This document shows positions 50,836-59,102 of a DNA stretch of 64,000 nt, one piece after another (the stretch's first letter is position 1; each line of letters begins with the position of its first letter). Both the position numbers and the translations under genes were made by a program. The stretch is from JACPVU01 sp964373255 (GTDB lineage: Archaea; Aenigmatarchaeota; Aenigmatarchaeia; GW2011-AR5): positions 44,192-108,191 of the forward strand of contig CAYJTG010000004.1 in the NCBI GenBank assembly GCA_964373255.1, given 5' to 3'. The notes beneath the pieces are model-generated. The model saw nothing but the letters and a program-made list of their open reading frames with translations. It was not told where the DNA came from and searched no databases.

Positions 50836-52209
50836 ATGGATTTTTACGAATATAAAATAGGCAACACGCCGTTTTATCAGGCACCAGAATTAAGCGATTG
50901 GCTGACTGTAGGTGGCAGAAGACCTATAGTTTATGTCAAACAAGAGGATGAGAACGAGCCAACACATACAATAAAAGTCAGGCCAGTTGCTGCAGCACTT
51001 AAGCAATATGAAAATGTGGAGGACGGGTACGTTCTTGCAGCCATAACATGCGGCCATTTGGGCGATGGTGGAGCAGAATTATGTTATTTGTTTAGGCAAA
51101 AAACAGGGAAGGATGTAAGATTCGCTAGTATCGTCGAGAAAGGAAAACCAAAAAAGACAAGAAAACATCTTTCGCGTTATGGTGATTTAGTTATAGAAGC
51201 AGACCTCTCTCAAGACCTTAATAGTTCCGATATAATTGAAATAACAAAAGCACATCTAAATGGCAAAGCCAGGACGATAATTCCAATTGGCCAATTTGAC
51301 ACTGACGGAATAGGCTACAAGGCGCTTGCCAAAGAGCTATACGAAGCGGGGGTAAGGCATGACTGGATTTTATTTTTCCCCCTTGGAGGCGGCAATCTAT
51401 TATACAATACAACAAAAGGGTTTGAGAAATTGCCTGAAATGCCGCGCTTTGTTGCTGCTACAACAAATCATAATGTTTTCTCGTGCCAGAAACAAAGATA
51501 TGGAGAGAGTGAAACAGGGCTAGATACAGATTTTTCCCCTCTTCAGGAATCATTAATGGGTTTGATCGAAAAATATAATATTCCTCGTATTACACCTTCA
51601 AGTGCGGAGATAGATGAAGCCCTTGATTTTTTGCGCCATGAAGTCAAATTACCGACATGTAGAGAGTCAGCTGTCGCAGTTGCAGCAGCAAGAAAATATT
51701 CAGAAGAAATAGGATTCAAAGATGGCGAAAAGGTTGGTCTCATAAATACAGGATATGAGCCTGAAGAATCTGAATCAAAATTCGGAAGAATATCAAGATA
51801 CGCAGTGCCTGTATTGAATCTTTTACTTCTTACATCTACACTAATTCTAGAAGGTGATATGGGCAAAAATGAAATACGCCAATCTTTACAAAAAAAGTGG
51901 TCTCAAGAATGGCGGCAGTACGAAATGCAACAGTTATCGCAAGACCCTAGACTAAACGACATTTATGCATATGCGCTCTTTCGTGGCGGGATGAAAAAGA
52001 TTGATACCGAAGTGTATAATAATCTTTCTTATTGGTTTACGGCAAATGATGTTGTGGCTCGTGATATGTACAAAAATGTCAGAAGCTTCAGAGAGAATAT
52101 AGAAGGATTTATGGAATGGATGAAAAATCAGAAAAGTGCACGAGAAGACGAACTGAAAAAGCGTTTTGATAATACAAATGTTAAAAATTTAATAAGATTT
52201 AACTTCTGA
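50836..52209 (+). CDS. Atypical fold-type II PLP enzyme (threonine-synthase/dehydratase-like)
   Basis: A 457-residue protein of the tryptophan-synthase-beta superfamily. The PLP lysine is K47 in PTHTIKVRP, the cofactor phosphate loop is FPLGGGNLLYN (about 181-191) and the C-terminal strand is KVGLINTGY. The substrate/asparagine loop, normally S-S-G-N-x-A, reads TCGHLGDGG (71-79), which is unusual. An extra helical region of about 110 residues ends the protein. Amino-acid lyase or synthase activity is likely; the substrate is not readable. It is next to the Lrp regulator and the amino-acid transporter. Confidence 0.72.
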   Translation: MDFYEYKIGNTPFYQAPELSDWLTVGGRRPIVYVKQEDENEPTHTIKVRPVAAALKQYENVEDGYVLAAITCGHLGDGGAELCYLFRQKTGKDVRFASIVEKGKPKKTRKHLSRYGDLVIEADLSQDLNSSDIIEITKAHLNGKARTIIPIGQFDTDGIGYKALAKELYEAGVRHDWILFFPLGGGNLLYNTTKGFEKLPEMPRFVAATTNHNVFSCQKQRYGESETGLDTDFSPLQESLMGLIEKYNIPRITPSSAEIDEALDFLRHEVKLPTCRESAVAVAAARKYSEEIGFKDGEKVGLINTGYEPEESESKFGRISRYAVPVLNLLLLTSTLILEGDMGKNEIRQSLQKKWSQEWRQYEMQQLSQDPRLNDIYAYALFRGGMKKIDTEVYNNLSYWFTANDVVARDMYKNVRSFRENIEGFMEWMKNQKSAREDELKKRFDNTNVKNLIRFNF

Positions 52210-52253
52210 TGTATAATTTATTTTGATTAATCTTTTTATTTTGAAAGAAAAAA

Positions 52254-52967
52254 TCACACGTACTTCTTCATGATGTCCTTCATAACGTTGCGGTCGACGA
52301 TGCTGAATTTTCCGTTCTCCACAACGCCTATCTCCGTCGACCTCAGGGTCAGCTTCTTCTCGCCTGCCTTTAGTGCGCGCAGCGCCAGGTCTATTGCTTT
52401 ATCCTTCGGCAAGCCGTCCTTGAACTCTTCTACCAAAGCTTTTTTCGCGTCCTTCGCACCACGGCCGACCGCGTGCGCTTTCCATTCACGAAGCGTTCCG
52501 CTTGGGTCTGTCTCAAAGAGGTGCGATCCTTCGTTAGCGCCTGCTACGAGCAGCGAGACACCAAAAGGCCTTATGCCTCCCATCTGCGTGAAACGCTGCT
52601 TTCTGTCGCATATATCCTTTACCAACGCGCTTACCTCCATAGGTTCGCTGTACGTCATCCTGTTCATCTGCGCCTTGACGCGGGCATAGTCGATAAGAAC
52701 GCGGCTGTCTGCCAATATTCCGCACGCCGCTATTCCTATATGGTCATCTATTTTTGAAATCTTTTCTATGCTCTCCGGAACAAGCAGTTTTTGCAGTGAC
52801 CGCGCTGCAACAAGGACTACTCCACCCAGGAATGTCACGCCTACGGCCGTCGTCGCCTTCTCCACCGCTTTGCGTGCGTATTCCACCTGGTACATCCTTC
52901 CCTCGGGCGAGAAAACGACGATTGCGCGATCGTATCCTAATTGCTTCATTGGCGGCTGTATTTCCAT
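52254..52967 (-). CDS. psmA: Proteasome alpha subunit
   Basis: A 237-residue alpha subunit of the 20S proteasome outer ring. It has the alpha signature GYDRAIVVFSPEGRMYQVEYARKAVE, given here as helix H0 (YDRAIVVFSPEGRMYQVEYA), no catalytic N-terminal threonine and an HbYX-binding pocket lysine region. It stands apart from the exosome block, to which it is often linked in other archaea. Confidence 0.97.
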   Translation of the reverse strand: MEIQPPMKQLGYDRAIVVFSPEGRMYQVEYARKAVEKATTAVGVTFLGGVVLVAARSLQKLLVPESIEKISKIDDHIGIAACGILADSRVLIDYARVKAQMNRMTYSEPMEVSALVKDICDRKQRFTQMGGIRPFGVSLLVAGANEGSHLFETDPSGTLREWKAHAVGRGAKDAKKALVEEFKDGLPKDKAIDLALRALKAGEKKLTLRSTEIGVVENGKFSIVDRNVMKDIMKKYV

Positions 52968-53339
52968 ATAATATCACATCACGAATATTTCTTGTCTTGA
53001 ATGCCCTTTTTTTCCTTTTAATAATAGCGAACATCGCAATGAAGACGCGATAGGCCGCTGACAAATGGCATGTCACAATGACAGCACATTCGCAGAAGAT
53101 CGCTCACATCGGAACTAAAGCCGCTGCAAGCATTTTTCTATTCCATTATTATTGCAGCAAGTATATAAACATAATCCATTATCTGGAGATTTGTGGATTA
53201 TGTTATACAGCACAAACCAAAGGTTTGTGCGTACATGAGAAGCTTTGCTTCTCATCGTACAGGTGAATACCATAATACCACTGTTTCAAGACAGTGGTAT
53301 TCACCATGTATAAATATAATTAGTCCCATTGAATATCTG
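52968..53339. repeat. psmA–pyrH intergenic region with five hairpins and pyrH TATA box
   Basis: 372 bases without a gene. Hairpins: GCTGCAA/TTGCAGC (53123/53152); AACATAATCCA/TGGATTATGTT (53168-53204), extended by GTATA/ATAC across a bulge; GCACAAACC/GGTTTGTGC (53210-53230) around AAA; GTACATGAGAAGC with GCTTCTCAT-C-GTAC (53231-53260) around TTT; and GGTGAATA...CCACTGT with ACAGTGGTATTCACC (53262-53305). TATAAATA at 53309-53316 would give a nearly leaderless pyrH transcript. The two genes are divergent, so these hairpins are not simple terminators. Confidence 0.7.
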
Positions 53340-54023
53340 ATGAAACCAAAAACAATCGTTATTTCAGTCGGCGGTTCGCTGATCGTGCCCGACGGGATAG
53401 ACGCGGGCTTCTTGAAATCATTCAGGGCGCTAATTCTGAGACAACTGAAAAAAGGCAGGCGCTTCGTTATCGTCTGCGGCGGCGGAAAAACAGCACGCAG
53501 ATATCAGGAAGCGGCAAAGTCCATAAGCGGCATAACAGAGGACGACGTCGACTGGATCGGCATACACGGAACAAGGATTAATGCGCACCTGATGAGGACA
53601 ATATTCCGGAAATACGCCCACCCGCAGATAGTAAAGAATCCAACCGAAAAAATAAATTTCAAGGAACAAATTCTGGTTGCGGCAGGCTGGAAACCGGGCT
53701 TCAGCACGGACTACGATGCAGTGCTCCTTGCAAAAAATGTTGGGTCGAAGACCGTCGTGAACCTCACAAACATTGACTACGTATGTGACAAAGACCCAAA
53801 AAAATTCAGTAACGCAAAACCTGTAAAAGAAATTTCCTGGAAAGATTTCAGAAGGCTCTTGCCGGGGAAATGGGACCCTGGAATAAACTACCCGTTCGAC
53901 CCGGTAGCGTCAAGGGAAGCGGAAAAATCTGGATTACAAGCAGTGATAATGAACGGCAGGAACCTGAAGAATTTAGAGAATTACCTTGAAGGAAGGCAAT
54001 TTGTCGGAACTGTTATAAGGTAG
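53340..54023 (+). CDS. pyrH: Archaeal UMP kinase
   Basis: A 227-residue amino-acid-kinase-fold enzyme that phosphorylates UMP. The start is ATG 53340, 24 bases after the TATA box, so the mRNA is almost leaderless. Motifs: TIVISVGGSLIVPDGIDAGF at the N-terminus, VCGGGKTARRYQ, GWKPGFSTDYDAVLLA and NLTNIDYVCDKDPKKF, all typical of the archaeal PyrH branch. It is followed by the nucleotidyltransferase gene 45 bases downstream. Confidence 0.92.
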   Translation: MKPKTIVISVGGSLIVPDGIDAGFLKSFRALILRQLKKGRRFVIVCGGGKTARRYQEAAKSISGITEDDVDWIGIHGTRINAHLMRTIFRKYAHPQIVKNPTEKINFKEQILVAAGWKPGFSTDYDAVLLAKNVGSKTVVNLTNIDYVCDKDPKKFSNAKPVKEISWKDFRRLLPGKWDPGINYPFDPVASREAEKSGLQAVIMNGRNLKNLENYLEGRQFVGTVIR

Positions 54024-54067
54024 ATCACGTTTTTAAACTTTTGCTGTTTCTTAGTAGTGATGATTCT

Positions 54068-55372
54068 ATGGAACATCGCTACAATACGCACGACTACAAG
54101 GCCGTAATTCTGGCGGGCGGGACGGGTATAAGGTTGCAACCTCTGACGCTCAGCGTGCCAAAGCCAGTTCTAAGACTCGGTAAGTATTTCATAGAGTATA
54201 CGCTCGACAATTTTGTAAACGCCGGGTTCTACGACACAAATATTGCGGTGCAGCACATGGGAGAAGAAATAGTGGAAAGGATAAACGACGGGTCTGAATT
54301 TGCCTATGCAAAACCTTTGAAAGTGAAATACCTGAAGGCCCAAAGGCCTGACGAATTCAAGGGCACGGCAGACGTGCTGAGAAAAGCGCGCCACCACTTG
54401 GCGGACGGGGTAAGGGTAGTCGACAAAGAGATGCAGAGGGAGTTGGAGATAACGCCGGAAGAGTACATGAAAAATGGAGATAAATACGAATTCAAGCACT
54501 ACGTCGAGCATTTCAAGCATCTTATAATTGGTTCAGGGGACATAATCACAAACTTTGACCTCTCAGAGCTCGTGGAATTTCATGAAAAACGGTCTGGTCT
54601 GGGAACAGTAGCACTGTTTCGCATAGACGACAAGAAAAAAATAGTTGGAAATTTCGGGATTGCGAAGATAGACCGGCACGGCAAGGTAACAAAATTTGAT
54701 GAAAAAGCTGATCATGTTTCAAAGGTGTATTCCAACGACACGAACGCAAGCTTTTACATATTTGACCGGGAAATACTTGACTTAATCGAGAAAAATGATG
54801 ATTTGCTGGATTTCGGACGCGACGTATTGCCGTACTTAACAAAGGATCATAAGTTGTTTGGACTTAGAATGCACGGTATCGGACCTTACAGGGAACCTTA
54901 CTGGAACGATGTCGGAAAGTTCGACAACTACAGAAGCACAGCAAAGCATATGATTGAAGAGCATATCTCCGGAGTTAATCCATTGTCACATAGCATAAAA
55001 ACACAGAGATTTTTCCCAATAAAAAATGGCGCAAAGCACCGGTCAATAGTAGGGCTTGATTTTCCCAACAACTCACGGGCACACATAGATGGGTGCATAA
55101 TAGGTAATGATACAATAATAGGAGAAGAGTCAAATTTTACAGACTGCATAATTTATACAAATTGTAAACTAGAGAATTCTGGAAGAGGTTTGATAATAGG
55201 AAGCAACGTAACGATCGAGAAAGGCGCAGAAATAGGTGACTACGTAGTGATAGGAAACGGGGTGACGGTGAAATCCAGTGCAGATATCCACGCTGGCGTA
55301 AAAATTGCGCCGCAAAATGTTGTGAAAGGAAAAGTCGAAAAGGATATTAAGGAATCGGGATTGATGTCGTAA
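54068..55372 (+). CDS. Sugar-nucleotide pyrophosphorylase with left-handed beta-helix
   Basis: A 434-residue nucleotidyltransferase. The N-terminal GT-A-like domain has KAVILAGGTGIRLQPLT, VPKPVLRLG and a metal-binding GSGDIITNFD. An unusual insertion (about 105-150) precedes it. The C-terminal third is a hexapeptide beta-helix (IIGNDTIIGEESNFTDCIIY and VTIEKGAEIGDYVVIGNGV). This is the GlmU/GlgC/mannose-1-phosphate guanylyltransferase class; the sugar cannot be chosen. ATG 54068 is preferred to TTG 54041. The stop is part of a 20-bp tandem duplication. Confidence 0.85.
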   Translation: MEHRYNTHDYKAVILAGGTGIRLQPLTLSVPKPVLRLGKYFIEYTLDNFVNAGFYDTNIAVQHMGEEIVERINDGSEFAYAKPLKVKYLKAQRPDEFKGTADVLRKARHHLADGVRVVDKEMQRELEITPEEYMKNGDKYEFKHYVEHFKHLIIGSGDIITNFDLSELVEFHEKRSGLGTVALFRIDDKKKIVGNFGIAKIDRHGKVTKFDEKADHVSKVYSNDTNASFYIFDREILDLIEKNDDLLDFGRDVLPYLTKDHKLFGLRMHGIGPYREPYWNDVGKFDNYRSTAKHMIEEHISGVNPLSHSIKTQRFFPIKNGAKHRSIVGLDFPNNSRAHIDGCIIGNDTIIGEESNFTDCIIYTNCKLENSGRGLIIGSNVTIEKGAEIGDYVVIGNGVTVKSSADIHAGVKIAPQNVVKGKVEKDIKESGLMS

Positions 55373-55392
55373 AATCGGGATTGATGTCGTAA
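55353..55392. repeat. Perfect 20-bp tandem duplication across the stop codon
   Basis: AATCGGGATTGATGTCGTAA occurs at 55353-55372 and again, without a base between, at 55373-55392. The first copy encodes the last residues and stop of the nucleotidyltransferase, the second lies in the 22-base gap before the convergent srp54 stop. It looks like a recent slippage or duplication event. Confidence 0.9.
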
Positions 55393-55394
55393 TA

Positions 55395-56708
55395 TTATCC
55401 CATTCCGAACTGCCTGAACAATGACGAAAATCCGCCCCTCTTTAATTTGCCGGGTGAGAACTGCTTCATCATCTTCTTGACCTTGTGGTAGCTCGCAATC
55501 AGCTCGCGGACGTCGCTTTCGCTCGTGCCGGACCCCTTTGCTATTCTTCTTATGCGCGATGAATTGATTACGTCAGGGTCTGATTTTTCCTGCCGGGTCA
55601 TGCTCTGGATGACGTACTTCCACTTTTTCATCTTCTGTTCCTGGACGTCCATGCCCTTTATTTTGCCACCCATCTTTCCGAGCCCCATCATGTCGAGCAT
55701 CTGGCTCATGGGCCCCATCTTCTGCATGCCCTCAATTTGTGAATAAAAGTCTTCAAGGTCGAAGTCGCCCTTTACGACCTTTTCCGCCTTCTCCGCATCG
55801 ACAACCGATTTCGCCTTTTCCAGAAGCGTCTCAAGGTCCGGAAATCCCAGAAGCCGTGAGACAAATTTCTCCGGATCGTAGTGCTCCAGATCCTCGGGTG
55901 TTTCGCCTACCGTTATGAACTTGACCTTGGCTCCTGTCTCATAACAAGCAGTCAGAGCTCCGCCGCCTTTTGCCGTTGCGTCAAGCTTTGTGACGATGAC
56001 GTCTGTGATATTGAGGGCTTTGTGAAATGCGTTTGCCTGCTCCTTGGCCGCCTGTCCGATGTCAGCTGGTATGACGAGGATTTTTTCATCCGCCTTCAAA
56101 ACGTCATTTATTGCCTTTATCTCTTCTACGAGCGAGTTGTCCAGTGCGTTACGCCCGGATGAATCGACAATGATGACGTCGGCCTTTACTTCCCTGACTG
56201 CGTTTCTGACTATCTTCTCGGCATTTTTTACGTTTTTTTCGCCGTAAAAAGGCACGTCTATTTTTTGCGCCAGCTGCTGAAGCTGTTCGAAAGCAGCGGG
56301 CCTTGCCGTGTCGCAGCAGACAACAGCCGTCCTTAGTCCTTTCTTCTGGTAAAACCGCGCGAGCTTTGCCGCCGTGCTCGTTTTTCCGCTCCCAAACAAG
56401 CCGGCGAGCAGAATCTTTTTCGGCGCAAGCGACACGGGCGATTTTGTCTCTCCAAGTATTTTTACCAGCTCGTCGAATATTACTTTTGTTATGTGCTCTC
56501 TCCGTGTCAGCCCTTCCGGCAATTTCTCGAACGCCTTTTTCCTGATGCTGTCCGTAAGCTCCAGTACCAGCTTTACGTCTACGTCAGCCGACAGGAGAGC
56601 TCGCTGTATGTCCCGAAGTACGTCATCGATTGCGTCCTTGTCGACAACGCTCATGCCCGATATCCTGTCGACGGCAGAGCGAAGCTTGTCAGAAAGTCCT
56701 TTGAGCAT
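55395..56708 (-). CDS. srp54: Signal recognition particle GTPase SRP54
   Basis: A 437-residue SRP54 that binds signal sequences with SRP RNA and targets ribosomes to the membrane. The start is ATG 56708 (MLKGLSDKLRSAVDRISG) with GGTGA upstream. The N domain, the G domain (LAGLFGSGKTSTAAKLA, DTARPAAFEQL, VIVDSSGR, TKLDATAKGGG) and the methionine-rich M domain (from GKMGGKIKGM) with RRIAKGSGTSESDV are complete. DSSGR replaces the more usual DTAGR at G3. Confidence 0.97.
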   Translation of the reverse strand: MLKGLSDKLRSAVDRISGMSVVDKDAIDDVLRDIQRALLSADVDVKLVLELTDSIRKKAFEKLPEGLTRREHITKVIFDELVKILGETKSPVSLAPKKILLAGLFGSGKTSTAAKLARFYQKKGLRTAVVCCDTARPAAFEQLQQLAQKIDVPFYGEKNVKNAEKIVRNAVREVKADVIIVDSSGRNALDNSLVEEIKAINDVLKADEKILVIPADIGQAAKEQANAFHKALNITDVIVTKLDATAKGGGALTACYETGAKVKFITVGETPEDLEHYDPEKFVSRLLGFPDLETLLEKAKSVVDAEKAEKVVKGDFDLEDFYSQIEGMQKMGPMSQMLDMMGLGKMGGKIKGMDVQEQKMKKWKYVIQSMTRQEKSDPDVINSSRIRRIAKGSGTSESDVRELIASYHKVKKMMKQFSPGKLKRGGFSSLFRQFGMG

Positions 56709-56737
56709 GAAATCACCACTGTAATTAGTTCCAAAGA

Positions 56738-56872
56738 TATGATTGAATTCCATTAAAGTATGATCGTCAGCGTGAGCACCATCGCCTTTCTGGCGATGGT
56801 GCTAGCTGCGGTATACGTCAAAAGACGTATATCGCTACGCTGACGATCATCATACGAACATGAATTCAATCA
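56738..56872. repeat. 135-bp nested cruciform with two inner hairpins
   Basis: Outer stem: TGATTGAATTC (about 56740-56750) with GAATTCAATCA (56862-56872). Second stem: TATGATCGTCAGCGT (56759-56773) with ACGCTGACGATCATCATA (56837-56854), 15 bp with a three-base bulge. Inside it are two hairpins: AGCACCATCGCC/GGCGATGGTGCT (56775-56803), 12 bp, and GCGGTATACGTC/GACGTATATCGC (56808-56835), 12 bp with one G-T pair. The whole makes a multi-branched fold. It lies 3' of purB and 5' of srp54. Confidence 0.85.
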
Positions 56873-56915
56873 AAGATATTTACTATAGTTTGGAGAAGAA
56901 GATATTAAAATTAGA

Positions 56916-58307
56916 TCAAGCAATATCATCTAGTATATTTTCGCATTCCATTGCTATGTATAACGCCTTCTGGGACGCTATTCCCGTATACATCGATGGG
57001 TCCTCTATTACAGCTAACTGGGTTTTTGTGAATTTATTGATATATGACTTCAATGAAGGGTCGCTAAATAACAGCTCTCTTAATGGCGTTTTTGACTCTT
57101 CTGCTTTCTTGACAAGCCCCTCGACGTAGCTGTGCGCATTCGGATGCCCATAAGAAGAAAGTATGATTTGTAAGGGTTCCGATATTATTTTGTCAGAGCT
57201 CATCTCAAGATTTCTTTTCATATTGTAAGGGTGTGGTATGAGGTTGCCTGAAATTCTTACAGCCCTTCTGACAGCATAATCAAATTGGTCAAGTATAGGA
57301 GGAAGGTATCTTTGTGATGCAGAATTCGTTAAATCACGCTGGTGATCAGATATTTGATCCATGTACATGGTAATCATAAATGGCATTGTCGTCTTCCAGA
57401 GGGACTTTATATTTTCTAATCCTACGGGATTGACTTTGTGTGGCATTATAGACGACGCAGAAGTGTCCTTGCTACCTCGCAGCTGCCCTACTTCTGCAAT
57501 CTCTGGTCTCTGCAAATTTCTCATGTCATCAGCCCAGTTTGCAAGAACACCAAAGGCCGATATTACGTAGTGCGTCAGGTCTGTAACAGGCTCGGGAGGG
57601 GCTATTTGGGTGGATATCTCAGCAGAGTCCAAGCCAAATTTTTGCATTATATTACGTTCAAAATCTTCTGGCTCATCAAAAAAAAGGTAAGACGCGTTGT
57701 AAGCACCCACTGAACCAGAAAATTTCCCACGCAGCGTACCAACCGCTCTTTTTATGCGAGCTATTCTATCCACAAACCTGTCAAGATACCACGCCACAAC
57801 AAAGCCGTAAGTCACAGGTTCTGCATGCTGCAGGTGTGTCCTGCCTATCTGCAAAACATCGCTGTATATTCTTGCCTGTTCGATCCATATTTTTGCTAAG
57901 GTATTCATATCAGGCAAGATTACTTTTTCTAACGCATCTCTATATCGCGCCGCATTCGCCGTCTCGACAATATCATAAGATGTGGCAAACCTGTGGACAG
58001 CACTCTTTGCCTCATCTGTATTGAGGTTTCTCTGAATAACATTCCCAAGGGCTATGATGTCGTGCCTTGTTTTTTCCTCTTCTTCATTAACCTCATGGGC
58101 GGTTACTTTTTCGCAGGCGTCTTCAATCTCTTTGGCAGTATCCTGTGCTATCAGTCCGCGATCAGCCTGCACTCTGGCCAGGGCTGCCTCAACGCGTGAT
58201 TTGTATTTAACAAAGCCCTCTTCAGAAAGATATGGAATTAATTCTTTTACCGCATACCTATAATCAGTAGGTGAAATAGAATCGTAAAGTGGTGTTTCTT
58301 TCGGCAT
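56916..58307 (-). CDS. purB: Adenylosuccinate lyase
   Basis: A 463-residue fumarase-superfamily lyase used twice in purine synthesis (SAICAR to AICAR and adenylosuccinate to AMP). The superfamily signature is KDTSASSIMPHKVNPVG; QIGRTHLQHAEP supplies the catalytic histidine region. The start ATG 58307 (MPKETPLYDSISP) has GGTGA upstream; GTG-like extension upstream would overlap purE. It is last in purC-purE-purB. Confidence 0.94.
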   Translation of the reverse strand: MPKETPLYDSISPTDYRYAVKELIPYLSEEGFVKYKSRVEAALARVQADRGLIAQDTAKEIEDACEKVTAHEVNEEEEKTRHDIIALGNVIQRNLNTDEAKSAVHRFATSYDIVETANAARYRDALEKVILPDMNTLAKIWIEQARIYSDVLQIGRTHLQHAEPVTYGFVVAWYLDRFVDRIARIKRAVGTLRGKFSGSVGAYNASYLFFDEPEDFERNIMQKFGLDSAEISTQIAPPEPVTDLTHYVISAFGVLANWADDMRNLQRPEIAEVGQLRGSKDTSASSIMPHKVNPVGLENIKSLWKTTMPFMITMYMDQISDHQRDLTNSASQRYLPPILDQFDYAVRRAVRISGNLIPHPYNMKRNLEMSSDKIISEPLQIILSSYGHPNAHSYVEGLVKKAEESKTPLRELLFSDPSLKSYINKFTKTQLAVIEDPSMYTGIASQKALYIAMECENILDDIA

Positions 58308-58318
58308 TTTTATCACCC

Positions 58319-59098
58319 TCAAATTTTTGCCAGCGTGTCCATATCGTGCGTGAAAACATAATCATGCCAGTATTCATTTCCTCGCGTCTCTCGCGAATCA
58401 ATTATTACAGCGCGCTTCTTGGATTCATTGAGCGCCCGGGCCATGTCAGATGCCTCGACAAAATCTTTCGGCGGCATACTTATGTACGTCACGTCCATGC
58501 CCTTCAGTAAATTCCTCAAATATTGCTGGTGAACGTCTGCGTATTTTCCTACAAGGCGGACAACGCGAACAGATTCATCGTCGTTACGCAAAAAACGGTC
58601 TAATATGTCGATGTACAAAGCATCTATCCGCCGCATCCCGGCGTCTGCCTTTATGATCGAATCTTTCATACTTGCCTGATATTTTTTCAGAGACGTCTGC
58701 AGTTCTGTGTCGTTCATAGCCATTATTTTTACGATTTCTAATGCTGCGTTATCAGGGCGGCGAAAAACAGAGTACGATATGCCGCTTGGCATATCCAGTG
58801 AAGACAGCAGGTTTGTGTCATTCGTGTCCACAGCGCAAAAGACTACGGGCTTAATGGTATTCCCAGCTATTGCGCCGGGCAAGCCGGGCTGCCTGCCAAC
58901 AACTGCGCCATAAACTATTGAGGTATCCGTCATTGCATCATAATCATTCAGCATCGGAACAAGGTACTCCGGAACCTTGTGTGCAGAAGCAACACGAAAA
59001 GCATAGCGAACCTTGAAATCGTCCAGAAAAGAGCCTATTTTTCTCGCGACATCAATATCCCCAATAGATCCCATAATAATCGGAACTAGGTTTTTCAT
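58319..59098 (-). CDS. purE: PurE-type AIR carboxylase with C-terminal extension
   Basis: A 259-residue protein. Residues 1-155 are PurE-like: PIIMGSIGDIDVARKI, the VASAHKVPEY loop and GRQPGLPGAIAGNT followed by LLSSLDMPSGI. The GR-x-x-GL-x-x-x-x-GNT form is nearer to the class II (CO2-using) enzymes of animals and some prokaryotes than to class I. The last 100 residues (from about 156, with VRLVGKYADVHQQYLRNLLK) are an extension I cannot name. It is four bases from purC and twelve from purB. Confidence 0.85.
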   Translation of the reverse strand: MKNLVPIIMGSIGDIDVARKIGSFLDDFKVRYAFRVASAHKVPEYLVPMLNDYDAMTDTSIVYGAVVGRQPGLPGAIAGNTIKPVVFCAVDTNDTNLLSSLDMPSGISYSVFRRPDNAALEIVKIMAMNDTELQTSLKKYQASMKDSIIKADAGMRRIDALYIDILDRFLRNDDESVRVVRLVGKYADVHQQYLRNLLKGMDVTYISMPPKDFVEASDMARALNESKKRAVIIDSRETRGNEYWHDYVFTHDMDTLAKI

Positions 59099-59102
59099 GA
59101 TG

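Noticed and set aside
53041..53110. Possible small gene or tRNA between psmA and pyrH
   Set aside because: No cloverleaf with a T-loop consensus and no frame with a ribosome-binding site; the region is better explained by hairpins and promoters.
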